DNA of 64,000 bases from Micromonospora antibiotica (GTDB lineage Bacteria; Actinomycetota; Actinomycetes; Mycobacteriales; Micromonosporaceae), in assembly GCF_017599305.1 (NCBI RefSeq), contig NZ_JAGFWR010000022.1:46188-110187 (forward strand), given 5' to 3'. Below the pieces are notes generated by a model. It saw nothing but the letters and a program-made list of their open reading frames with translations. It ran no database searches and had not been told where the DNA came from. Position 1 is the first letter of the stretch, and each line of letters begins with the position of its first letter. Of the stretch, positions 18,885-27,214 are shown one piece after another. A program made the translations under genes and the position numbers.

Positions 18885-20468
18885 CTACTCGATGTAGCCG
18901 GCGAGGTGACCACGACAGGCATTGATCTCGCCGTTCAACTGGTCGATGAACTGGCCATAGCACTGGCCGGCGACCTCCAGGTTGCGGCCCTGTCGCGGAG
19001 AGCCCTCCGCCCAACGCACCGCGGCCTCGGTGGCAATCCGCCGTACCTCGCGGTCCCAGCCCCGGGCGGCGGGCACCGGGCTGGTCCCCGATTCGAGCGC
19101 TCGGGCCAGCGCCTCCAGAAGCGCATCGAACGGACGAGACAACAGCGGCCAGTACGCTAGGTCGAGTCCGTGCGCGGCGGGAGCCTTGAACTGCGCCCGG
19201 TGCTCCCGATCCATCTGATTCAGCGCACTGCCGATGAGGTTGGCCAACTCGATGCTGCGCCCGATCACCGGCCCCGCGACCGGGTGGTCAGCGCGCAGCA
19301 GCGCGACGGGCATGGCGACAGTCTCCTCCAGGGACTGCTGCACGACTGATCCCTTGCTGTCGAGCTGCTGCCCAAAGACCCGCAGGGTGTATACCGCGTG
19401 GCGAGGTATCACCCCGTCCATGACCATTCGGGCGACATGGTCGAGGGTCAGCGGTCGTTGCCAGTGTCTTTCCTCCGACCCGATCGGAGCAAGGAGAAGT
19501 TCCTGGCTGAACCGCCAAATCCCGCGGTGTTCCTGGAGCCGTAACGGGTACCAGGGGCCATACGTGGGTTTGGTGGACCTGCCCTTGGTTGTACGTCCCT
19601 TCTTGCTCTTCGAGCGTCGGTGGGCCGCCATCCACTCCTGGTCCTGCGGCTCGCCGGCGAGTCTGGTGCCGGGAGTGATCACGACCCGGTCGACGTACGT
19701 GCTGCCATCGATCTGTCGAGGCACCAGCCATACCCGGCGAGCCGGCCAGGTGAGCAGGTCGGTCCAGCCCTCGGGGTGCCGTTGATCCGGCTCGGGGCCA
19801 GGTGGGGCGGCCTCCCACGCCGGCCGGTCGTCCACGCCGGTGCTCCTGGGCGTCTCGTCGTCGGGGCAGTACGGCATGAGGTTCAGCAGCAGCGTCTCCT
19901 TGAGAGTGCCGCCTTCGACCAGCACCATCCCCATCGCGTTGGCTGGCGCAGCCTGGGATGCCTTGTCTTTGCGGTACGGGGTCTTCATCCCGCCCGGGTC
20001 GTACGCCTGGAGGGTCACCAGCCACCGGGCCGCCTCGGCGGGTGTCAGACGCACCTCGGCCGATGCGGTCGTGTGGTCGAACAGCGTCGTGTTGTTGCCG
20101 ACGGCTCGGTGCGGCACGAGTTTCGCCGCGCTGGAGGCGGCGACCCCCGCCACCGCCGGGCACTGGAGGAACGGCCGCTCGGCATCGAACAGCTCGAAGC
20201 GGTCGGCGAGCACCTTCGGGGTGGGCAGCCGTTCCGCCCGCCACAACTCCGCCCACTCCACCTCGCTGGCCGGCCCGTACGCCCGGTGCATGAAGGCTAG
20301 GACGAGCCGGTGCAGCGCCGCCGTCATCGGTGGCGTCTGGCCCAGGATGCGCCGGAGGAGATGGGCGTCGGTCAACAGCTCGACGAGGTCGAGTTCGTCC
20401 CGGGTGCCGTCCATCCGCACCACCGGCAGCCATGGCTGCTCGGTCAGGTTGAAACGCACTGGGTTCAC
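18885..20468 (-). CDS. cas8e: Cas8e (Cse1/CasA), Cascade large subunit
   Basis: 527 aa. The N-terminus MNPVRFNLTEQPWLPVVRMD is the family hallmark, followed by LLTDAHLLRRILGQTPPMTA. The C-terminal four-helix bundle region is present (ASSVAR-like helices to CRGHLAGYIE). Cas8e recognises the PAM and recruits Cas3. Its start overlaps the stop of the 131-aa gene upstream (ATGA). Confidence 0.94.
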   Translation of the reverse strand: MNPVRFNLTEQPWLPVVRMDGTRDELDLVELLTDAHLLRRILGQTPPMTAALHRLVLAFMHRAYGPASEVEWAELWRAERLPTPKVLADRFELFDAERPFLQCPAVAGVAASSAAKLVPHRAVGNNTTLFDHTTASAEVRLTPAEAARWLVTLQAYDPGGMKTPYRKDKASQAAPANAMGMVLVEGGTLKETLLLNLMPYCPDDETPRSTGVDDRPAWEAAPPGPEPDQRHPEGWTDLLTWPARRVWLVPRQIDGSTYVDRVVITPGTRLAGEPQDQEWMAAHRRSKSKKGRTTKGRSTKPTYGPWYPLRLQEHRGIWRFSQELLLAPIGSEERHWQRPLTLDHVARMVMDGVIPRHAVYTLRVFGQQLDSKGSVVQQSLEETVAMPVALLRADHPVAGPVIGRSIELANLIGSALNQMDREHRAQFKAPAAHGLDLAYWPLLSRPFDALLEALARALESGTSPVPAARGWDREVRRIATEAAVRWAEGSPRQGRNLEVAGQCYGQFIDQLNGEINACRGHLAGYIE

Positions 20469-20860
20469 CCGTCCTGATCGTCGTGTTCGAGGTCCGTCTC
20501 CGGGCCACTGATCCGAAGGCCGGCGCTGTCGGAGTAGCGCACCGACAAGCTGCCGAGGGCACCGATTCCGTTCCGCACAACGACCGGCCGGGAGTCGACG
20601 AGCCAGGGTGATGCGGCGAAGACCGCCGGGACCGGGATCACGCGCAGGGTATCGAGCACCACCGACAGGTTTCCCTCGCCGGCGGCTACCCGGACCGTGG
20701 AGTCGAGCAACTCCGACAGCGACTCCGGGTGGGGCGGCTTCGTATCGGCAAGATCGACGGGAATCTGGCCCGTCACCGGTACTGTCCGACCGTTCTCGTC
20801 CCGGAGCACGACCACGTCGATCCAGTCGTCCAGCGGCCAGCTTTCGCCCTGGTCATGCAC
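20465..20860 (-). CDS. unrecognised 131-aa protein between cas3 and cas8e
   Basis: The frame starts at an ATG (20860) inside the last codons of cas3 and stops over the first codon of cas8e, overlapping by 8 and 4 bp. It therefore couples translation of the two. The product (MHDQGESWPLDDWIDVVVLR) is acidic, beta-rich (VVVLRDENGRTVPVTGQIPV) and Pro-containing, without Cys or transmembrane segments. The coding look is genuine, since its frame fills the gap exactly. I do not recognise it as a standard type I-E protein. It could be a Cascade/Cas3 accessory or a regulator; no function is claimed. Confidence 0.75.
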   Translation of the reverse strand: MHDQGESWPLDDWIDVVVLRDENGRTVPVTGQIPVDLADTKPPHPESLSELLDSTVRVAAGEGNLSVVLDTLRVIPVPAVFAASPWLVDSRPVVVRNGIGALGSLSVRYSDSAGLRISGPETDLEHDDQDG

Positions 20861-23369
20861 TGCGGGGGCCCCGTCCGTCCGGCTTGCGGGTCTGGCCGGT
20901 GAAGCGCGGATGTGCGGTGAGTTCCATCAACGCGCGAGGATGGGTGGGGGGTGGCAGAAAGCGTCCCGCCGCGTTCTTCCGGTCGTCGTTCTGCGCTTTC
21001 TCCAGCTTGGCCTGGGCGAGTTGCCACCGTGCTTCCCACCCCGAGGGGTACGCGATCCCGTCCGGGTCCGAATAGACCGCGTCGACCAGTTCCGGAACCT
21101 CGTCCGGCATCCGCAGCTCTCGCCGCTCGCGCAGCAACGCCCAGGTACGCAGCAGGACGACGTCCTGGTAGATGTGCGTGGTGTACGCCGGCCAGACCGG
21201 ACCGGATACCTTTTCGGTCACGCCGACGAGGGCGAGGGTCGGCGGCGAGCCCGGATCTGCCTGGCGGAACCGGTGCAGCCGCCCGGCGCGCTGGATCAGG
21301 CTGTCGACGGGGGCCACATCGCTGGCCATCGCGTCGAAGTCCAGGTCCAGACTCTGCTCCAGCACCTGGGTTCCGACGACGACGTAGCCGCCTGCGGGAG
21401 CGCGGGTGCCTTCCGGGCCGAACAGTTCCCGAAGCTCCTGCTCGACCTGGGCGCGTACCGCCGCCGGGAGTTGGCCGGTGAGCGACACGATCCGCGGCCG
21501 CGCACCCGGGGGCAGCGCGGACACCGCCTTTTCGAGCAGTTCAACGGTATGGTCGACCCGCCGTACGAGGTTGTGCACGACCGCCACCCCACGACCGCCA
21601 GCCGCCTGCGCCAACACCCACCCGGTCAGCTCCTGGTCAGCGACCTGCACCAGACCGACCCGTCGGCCGACGTTGGTGCTGGACGCCGCCGCCTGTGCGA
21701 CCTCGGGAACCCCCTGGCCGTCCAGCCAGACCGCGTGCGGATAGTGCAGTTCGGGCAACGACAGCTCCACCTCGTTCGGGCGGGACCGCCGGGCACCGGC
21801 GTACCAATGCCGGAGCAGTTCCTCCCTGCGCACCCGGGGCAGGGTTGCCGACAGCAGGATCACTGGCACCCCGAGCCGGCCCATCCACCACAGGATCCGG
21901 TCCAGGATCGTCGACATGTACACCTGGTAACCGTGCACTTCATCGATCACAAGTACCCGGTTGGAGAGTCCGACCAGGGGCACCGGCGCCCAGGGAGAAC
22001 GGATTCCGCCCTGTAGCACCCGGTCGATGGTGCCCACAGCCAGCGGGGCGAGGAGCGCCCTGAGTTTGGTGAACCACTCCCGTGCGCCCTGCTCCTGGCC
22101 GCCGGCTGGGTCGTCGATGCCGACGTCCTCCGGGGTGACCGGCTCGATCCGCGCAGCCTGCGCCCGCCGGTCGGCCAGGTGTTCAGCGGCCGTGCCGTGC
22201 AGGAGCTTGACCGAGAGCGCTGGGTCGATGCCCGCTACCAACGGGTCGACCTCGTCGAACATCTGGTTGCTGGTGGCCCTGGTGGGCATGGCGATGAAAA
22301 ATCCGGCCAGCCTCAGTCGATGCACCAGCCCGACGGTGCTCTGGAGAGCGAGGCGGGTCTTACCCTCGCCGGTGGGCGCTTCGACGATCAGAATTCCCGG
22401 CCGGGTCTTGGTAGCCATCAACTGCTCGACGGCCCGTTGCAGGGGTCTGGGCTGCTGACCGAACAGATGGTCGAAGCTCACGTCGTCCGGTGGCATCCAC
22501 CCGGACCACCCGAGGCGATCGACGACCTGGTCCCGTGCGCGGCCCCGGGCGGTTCGGAGGTACTCCGTCAGTTCGACGCTGCTGCCCGCGTGGGTAGCCT
22601 TGTGGATCGAGCCGGAAGCGATCCAATCGCTCACCGTAGTCAGGCCGGCGAGGGTGACTGCACCGCCGGTCCCGATAGTCACCTCCGACCACGCAACGGT
22701 ACGCGGATCGAGCAGCCCCAACAGTTCCGCCGTACGGCAGAACAACTCCTCAGCCCACCGCGCCCACCGGTCGCCGCCGTGGTCAACAACTGCCGATTCG
22801 ACGTTGCGCAGCGCCTCGTCCGAGAAGAAGCTGCCGTGATGCCCACCGAGAGCCTGTGCCAACGTCCGGACCGTCTCTGGCTTCGCGCCCCAGCTACTCA
22901 ACAAACGGCGTAGGTGATAGGCCGTCAGGAGACCATGAAAGGTGTCAGTTCGACGACCACCCACCCGAATCCGGCTCAACCGGTCAGCCTGCATCGCAGC
23001 TTGTGGCGGTAGGAACTTAGCCGCGACGTCAGCCCGTAACGCCTGGAAGGCCGGTGAGAGTTTTCCGAGATCATGCAGACCGCAGAGCAGTCCGACCCAG
23101 GTATTGGCTGGGCCGCCGAGCGGATCGAAAGCGGCGCTAAGTTCTGTGCGGCAGGTAGAGCTGAGTAGTCGATCAAACAACAGTTCGGCGACGGCGGCGG
23201 TATCGACTGTGTGGCAGATCAGAGGGTGTGGAACGGTCTCTTCACCTTGCTTGGCGCTACCCGCCTTACCCCAGAAGATCCTTACATCGACTCGCTCATC
23301 ACCCGAAGGGCCAACGGCCACGCTGATCCGCCCAACATCTGTTGCCCACGCATTGTCTGTGCACGCCAT
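20853..23369 (-). CDS. cas3: Cas3 HD nuclease-helicase
   Basis: 838 aa from the ATG at 23369 (MACTDNAWATDVGRISVAVG); a GTG near 23322 is an alternative, and the frame is open further to 23756 without Cas3-like sequence. The HD domain shows HPLICHTVD (about 48-56), GLHDLGK (97-103) and GGHHG (175-179), with SDWI at 247-250. The helicase has APTGEGKTRLAL (331-342), DEVH (476-479), LLSATLP, and QRAGRLHR near the end. Cas3 is recruited by Cascade and degrades target DNA. All catalytic motifs visible are intact. Confidence 0.93.
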   Translation of the reverse strand: MACTDNAWATDVGRISVAVGPSGDERVDVRIFWGKAGSAKQGEETVPHPLICHTVDTAAVAELLFDRLLSSTCRTELSAAFDPLGGPANTWVGLLCGLHDLGKLSPAFQALRADVAAKFLPPQAAMQADRLSRIRVGGRRTDTFHGLLTAYHLRRLLSSWGAKPETVRTLAQALGGHHGSFFSDEALRNVESAVVDHGGDRWARWAEELFCRTAELLGLLDPRTVAWSEVTIGTGGAVTLAGLTTVSDWIASGSIHKATHAGSSVELTEYLRTARGRARDQVVDRLGWSGWMPPDDVSFDHLFGQQPRPLQRAVEQLMATKTRPGILIVEAPTGEGKTRLALQSTVGLVHRLRLAGFFIAMPTRATSNQMFDEVDPLVAGIDPALSVKLLHGTAAEHLADRRAQAARIEPVTPEDVGIDDPAGGQEQGAREWFTKLRALLAPLAVGTIDRVLQGGIRSPWAPVPLVGLSNRVLVIDEVHGYQVYMSTILDRILWWMGRLGVPVILLSATLPRVRREELLRHWYAGARRSRPNEVELSLPELHYPHAVWLDGQGVPEVAQAAASSTNVGRRVGLVQVADQELTGWVLAQAAGGRGVAVVHNLVRRVDHTVELLEKAVSALPPGARPRIVSLTGQLPAAVRAQVEQELRELFGPEGTRAPAGGYVVVGTQVLEQSLDLDFDAMASDVAPVDSLIQRAGRLHRFRQADPGSPPTLALVGVTEKVSGPVWPAYTTHIYQDVVLLRTWALLRERRELRMPDEVPELVDAVYSDPDGIAYPSGWEARWQLAQAKLEKAQNDDRKNAAGRFLPPPTHPRALMELTAHPRFTGQTRKPDGRGPRSA

Positions 23370-23796
23370 GGAGCGTCCGCTAGCCACTTGAGCGCGCGAA
23401 GGTACGAGGATGTGTCCCAAGAAGTGTCTGCACAAGTCACCTGTCGGGAAGGCGTCATAAGAGCGCGATTCGCATGCCAGGGTGCACTGCCTACCCTGTG
23501 GCGGCGGTGTACCTTCCGATCCGTGGCTCGTCGCCGGAGTCATCTCTCCACGAACAACATGCGGTTCGCCGGCCGGGCCTCCAGTAGCAGCAGCGGGGCG
23601 CTGCGCATCGACATCTGACGGCTCGCCATCGCCGTGGTGTCGCTGGAGCAGCAGCGAGCGCACAGAGAGGCCTTCCGGCGGCTTGCTGAGTACCGGACTC
23701 GGTCGGGTCACCGCGGCGGGGAACGCCCTGGCCCGTGACATCGGCGACGGACTCACCCACGCCTTGAGTAGCCCCCGTCCCCCTGCGGGACGCTAT
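23370..23796. other. upstream region of the cas operon
   Basis: There is no convincing gene here. The cas3 frame stays open to 23756 but its translation there is low-complexity and not Cas3-like. The interval probably holds the cas promoter; I could not pick a certain -35/-10 pair. Confidence 0.4.
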
Positions 23797-24912
23797 TTAG
23801 CCTGCACTGTCATCGGTGAATGCTCGCAGCCCGAGTCCCGATGCCAGCGCCTCGGAGAGCCAGGTGATCCGCTGATCACCGGCGGCCAGCCCAGCGCGGG
23901 CGACCGCGCACCAGTCCTCCCGATCAAGCAGGGAGAGGTAGTTGTCCAGGACCTGTTCCCGTCGACCGTTGGGCCACGACAGCTGCACCGTTGGCTGGCT
24001 CAGGTACCCAGCCAGTTGCGCGCATGTGACGAAGCGCCCCACCGTCGGCTCCAAGCGAGCCGTGTGTTCAGCATGGGCCTCGATGACGACGGGAGCGGGC
24101 GGATAGTGATCGAGTGTCATGCCCATTCCCCTGCTGTCAGCCATGATGGTCAACAGCAGGCCGGTGTGATCGACCAACTTGCTGTCCGGATCTTCTGCAG
24201 TGATCGCCTCGTGTAGATGTGCGGCGGTGGCGACCTCTCCCGCGAAGTAGCGGTTGAGACAGTCGCCATCACATGCCCGCCGGAGCAGCCAGGGCCGGGC
24301 CCTCGAACTGCCCATCTTGCACAGGGACTCCACGACATAGACCCGGCCCCAGCCGGTGACCCGGTCGGCCAGCCACAGCAGGGCGTCTGAGCCGCCACCG
24401 CGCCATCGGCGCTCAAGGGCGTGGACGGCCAGCGGAGCAAACTGGTGCGACAGCAATCCGAGAGTCTTGATCAGCGTGATGTCGTCGTCATCCCCGAGGG
24501 TCGCCAGCAAAGCCAGACCGACAGTTGCCGCACATCGATCGGTGGCGTGCCGGACGAGCCAACGACCGGTTGTCCGAACTCGTTCGGTGTCCGCCCGGCA
24601 GGCGGCAGCCGCGATGTGTTCGTTGGGATGGATCGGAACATAGAGGTCATGGAAGGCCGTAGCAAGATCGCTCGGTACGGTGGACGGCTCGGCGAAGTGC
24701 GCGTCCAACACGGCGGCGACTGCAGCTCCACGCCGACGCGGATCCTTCGGCTCTCGGGGGCGAGGTTTCCGCCCGCGATGCTGTCCGTCATCCGGATAGG
24801 GATCGCCATCACGAGGAAGGGGTGAATCGGGGTCCTCACGATGCCATCGCAACGCATGATCAAAAAGAGGCAACTGGATTCCGAGTGACCCAGGCTCGGG
24901 GGCTGCGCTCAT
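23797..24912 (-). CDS. hypothetical protein upstream of cas operon
   Basis: 371 aa, ATG at 24912 without a strong ribosome binding site. The N-terminal 60 residues are Pro/Arg/Asp-rich. The middle is a series of amphipathic helices (HIAAAACRADTERVRTTGRW, LGLALLATLGDDDD-like, DALLWLADRVTGWGRVYVVE) that look like HEAT-type repeats. No catalytic motif is evident. It has the same orientation as the cas genes and lies 427 bp upstream of cas3, so co-transcription is possible but unproven. I do not recognise the family. Confidence 0.65.
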   Translation of the reverse strand: MSAAPEPGSLGIQLPLFDHALRWHREDPDSPLPRDGDPYPDDGQHRGRKPRPREPKDPRRRGAAVAAVLDAHFAEPSTVPSDLATAFHDLYVPIHPNEHIAAAACRADTERVRTTGRWLVRHATDRCAATVGLALLATLGDDDDITLIKTLGLLSHQFAPLAVHALERRWRGGGSDALLWLADRVTGWGRVYVVESLCKMGSSRARPWLLRRACDGDCLNRYFAGEVATAAHLHEAITAEDPDSKLVDHTGLLLTIMADSRGMGMTLDHYPPAPVVIEAHAEHTARLEPTVGRFVTCAQLAGYLSQPTVQLSWPNGRREQVLDNYLSLLDREDWCAVARAGLAAGDQRITWLSEALASGLGLRAFTDDSAG

Positions 24913-25002
24913 CGGCGGTCGATGGACTCAATTCTCTCGATCATTCGCCGATCATTGCAGGTGATCCAGGTGGCCGGCAACCCGCCGGCGCTGCTGCTGC
25001 GG

Positions 25003-25431
25003 TTATCGGTCCTGGGCGGCCTGGCGGCCTTCGCGCGCTGCCTCCTCCACGCGGAGCAGGTTGTCGATGATGGTGGCGATCCCCTCCTGCGCTGCGGGGG
25101 AGAGCTTGGTGATGGAACGGGCCATGACCCGTACCCGGCGGCTGTGCTCTTCGGGTTCTTCCTGGTCGCCGAGAAGGTATCCGGCGGGCACGTCGAAGAA
25201 CTGGGCCAGGGCGCGGAGCGTGGATGCCTTCGGGTTGATCCGTGGAGCGCGCAGCAGGTTGCGGATGCCTTCGGCGGTGATGCGGTGACCTGCCTGGGTG
25301 AGCGCCCGCGCGACCTCGGCCTCTGTGTAGGGGGCGCGGCCATCCTGGCTGCCCTCGAAGAGGCTGCGGAGTCTTGTCTGGATCAGTGCGGAGGCGTGGT
25401 CCTCTGCCTGGTCGGCTGGGTTGTCGGTCAT
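25003..25431 (-). CDS. XRE-family helix-turn-helix regulator
   Basis: 142 aa. Residues 38-85 form the HTH (EAEVARALTQAGHRITAEGI, then RNLLRAPRINPKASTLRALA), followed by FFDVPAGYLLGDQ, the usual XRE ending. A helical C-terminal dimerisation region (SITKLSPAAQEGIATIIDNL) follows. It is divergent from the conjugation genes, and two inverted repeats with CAACT half-sites lie directly upstream. By position it is likely the repressor of itself and of the transfer operon, as in many integrative elements; this is inference. Confidence 0.88.
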   Translation of the reverse strand: MTDNPADQAEDHASALIQTRLRSLFEGSQDGRAPYTEAEVARALTQAGHRITAEGIRNLLRAPRINPKASTLRALAQFFDVPAGYLLGDQEEPEEHSRRVRVMARSITKLSPAAQEGIATIIDNLLRVEEAAREGRQAAQDR

Positions 25432-25448
25432 GGCGCCCCTCCCACTTC

Positions 25449-25482
25449 CAACTACAGTTGGCTGAATCGCGGACTGTAGTTG
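25449..25482. promoter_or_regulatory. inverted repeat, candidate XRE operator 1
   Basis: CAACTACAGT (25449-25458) and its exact complement ACTGTAGTTG (25473-25482) are separated by 14 bp. The site begins 18 bp upstream of the XRE start codon, overlapping its likely promoter. Confidence 0.7.
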
Positions 25483-25525
25483 ACGCCCTACTAAGACGCG
25501 TGTTTAGATCGCGTTGTCGCTCCGG

Positions 25526-25559
25526 CAACTGCGGTTCGCCTCGAAGTGAAGTGCAGTTG
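25526..25559. promoter_or_regulatory. inverted repeat, candidate XRE operator 2
   Basis: CAACTGC (25526-25532) and GCAGTTG (25553-25559) share the CAACT half-site of operator 1 and have the same overall span of 34 bp. The pair suggests cooperative repressor binding in the divergent control region. Confidence 0.65.
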
Positions 25560-25912
25560 GTTGGAGCGTAGCGGATCGGACTGACCCTATCCAGGCCACG
25601 TCCGATCCACGGGAGGCGGCACCCGAGGGGGGTGTTGCTCCCGGGGCCGCTCGCCCGGACGGCGTCCACGTCGGGGCGGGCAACGGGGGCCGGTCGCGTC
25701 GAGCCAAGTCGACCGGCCGGTGCCACGCAGCACGCCTTGAGGGCGGGGTCGTGCTGCGTTCGCTGGGTGAGCGGCCCCATCCCGCCCCCACTGCCGCCCG
25801 GGTGCAAGTGGCAGAAGGGGATCGACCGCAGGCAACGAGCCTACGGGGCGGTCTTCCATCCCGACGAGGCCGTGGCCATGACCAATCCGCTATGAGGTGA
25901 GGTGAGTCCATC
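25560..25912. other. untranslated upstream region of the transfer operon
   Basis: A short plus-strand frame (25632-25895, ending HPDEAVAMTNPL) exists but has no family look. The interval otherwise appears non-coding and would hold the promoter and leader of the conjugation operon. AGGTGAG precedes the first gene's GTG. Confidence 0.45.
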
Positions 25913-26767
25913 GTGAGTGCTCGCGAAATCCCGCGTGAATTCGGTGCGGGCACTCGCGTAGAAGAGCTGTGGAGCAGGGCGGCTTCCCTGCAGGCTGGCT
26001 GCCCGCTGGTCAGCGTCTCATCGGCCGACGGCGGGGTGGGGCGCTCCACGCTTGTGGTGGCCCTCGGTGGGTTGCTGGCGCTTGCGGTGCCTGGGCCGGT
26101 GGTGGCTGTTGATGCGACCGTCCGCGCCTGGGGTGGCGTGGAGCATCGGGTGGTACGGCGCAGCCCCGCAACCGTGTGGGACGCCGTACTTGCCGGGACA
26201 GCGCTGGCCGACAGGGGGGTCGCGGAGCGCCTGATGCAGGGCGGCCCCACCGGACTGCGGGTGCTGGTGGGGGAGAGCAGGCTGACCACGCAACGGCGGC
26301 CGCCGAACTGGCCGGAGCTGCTCGGCGTGATCGGTCATCTCCGCATGACGTCGAAGCTGATGCTGCTTGATCTGCCCACCGCGGATACCGCGCCGACCTG
26401 GCGAGTACTGAGCTGGGCGACGGTGCCTGTCCTGGTGTCCCGGGCAACGGTGGACGCCGTGCAGCACACCCTGCGGCTGCTGGCCCATATGCGGGCGGCG
26501 GGTGTGGAACGGGTGACCGATGGCGCGCTGGTGGTGGTCATGGCGACCTCGCCGAGCACCGCCCGGGAGGTACGGGCAGTCGAACAGTTGGCGAAGCGGG
26601 CCGGCATCGACCTGGTGCGGGTGCCGTACGACCCGGTGCTCGCGCGTCCGGACGCACTCGATCCCCGCTCACTGAGCAAGGCCACCCGGTCGGCGTTGAC
26701 CGAGGTGGCGGCGACGGTGATCGACCGGTGCCCGGTCACCGGCTTGTCGGGCGCTTCCTTGACCTGA
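25913..26767 (+). CDS. ParA/MinD-like protein at head of transfer operon, degenerate P-loop
   Basis: 284 aa from the GTG at 25913. The fold is recognisable: VSVSSADGGVGRSTLVVALG at the deviant Walker A site (about 34-53), VVAVDATVRAWGG as the next strand, then LMLLDLPTADTAPTW as the Walker B-like strand. The signature KGGxGK is replaced by DGGVGR, so both lysines are missing and ATP hydrolysis is doubtful. ParA/VirC1-like proteins start many actinobacterial conjugation operons. RBS-like AGGTGAG lies upstream. Confidence 0.78.
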   Translation: MSAREIPREFGAGTRVEELWSRAASLQAGCPLVSVSSADGGVGRSTLVVALGGLLALAVPGPVVAVDATVRAWGGVEHRVVRRSPATVWDAVLAGTALADRGVAERLMQGGPTGLRVLVGESRLTTQRRPPNWPELLGVIGHLRMTSKLMLLDLPTADTAPTWRVLSWATVPVLVSRATVDAVQHTLRLLAHMRAAGVERVTDGALVVVMATSPSTAREVRAVEQLAKRAGIDLVRVPYDPVLARPDALDPRSLSKATRSALTEVAATVIDRCPVTGLSGASLT

Positions 26768-26796
26768 TCTGTCGCATTCCACGGGGAGGACTAACG

Positions 26797-27168
26797 ATGC
26801 TGGTGCATTGGCTGGCAGCCGCGATGACCGTTCGGGCGCCGGGGATGACGGCGCTACTTGCGCCGTCACCCACGCCTACGCCTACGCCGTCCGGTGAGGG
26901 CTTCGACTTCAGCCGGATCAGTCCGGATCCGGCGGCGGTGCCACGGTCCGACCTGTTCTACAAGTTGGCCAACGCCGCGCTCTTCCTCGGGGTGGTGTCT
27001 GCGGTGGCAGGGCTTGCCGCAGGCGCGATCGCGTTCGGCATCGGGCCGATCTTCGGCGCGCACATCATCAGTGACCGCGGCAAGTCGATGATGTGGAAGG
27101 CCGGGCTCGTGGCGATCGTGGTCGGCTCCGCCACCTCCATCGTCGCGTTCCTGCTTACCGAGATCTAG
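26797..27168 (+). CDS. small two-TM conjugation protein (VirB2/TrbC-like position)
   Basis: 123 aa from the ATG at 26797, preceded by GGGGAGGA. The N-terminal hydrophobic stretch with a Thr/Pro tract (APSPTPTPTPS) may be a signal or linker. Two transmembrane helices follow (ANAALFLGVVSAVAGLAAGA and WKAGLVAIVVGSATSIVAFL). Size and topology resemble TrbC/VirB2-type subunits preceding the polytopic channel protein. Assignment is by topology and order only. Confidence 0.65.
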   Translation: MLVHWLAAAMTVRAPGMTALLAPSPTPTPTPSGEGFDFSRISPDPAAVPRSDLFYKLANAALFLGVVSAVAGLAAGAIAFGIGPIFGAHIISDRGKSMMWKAGLVAIVVGSATSIVAFLLTEI

Positions 27169-27214
27169 GGCTGCGGGCATGGAGGGGAGGACGTTCGCGC
27201 TGACGAGCGGCGCG

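Noticed and set aside
25632..25895. 87-aa plus-strand frame ahead of the ParA-like gene
   Set aside because: Pro-rich, no recognisable motif and no clear ribosome binding site; kept only as a note within the control region.
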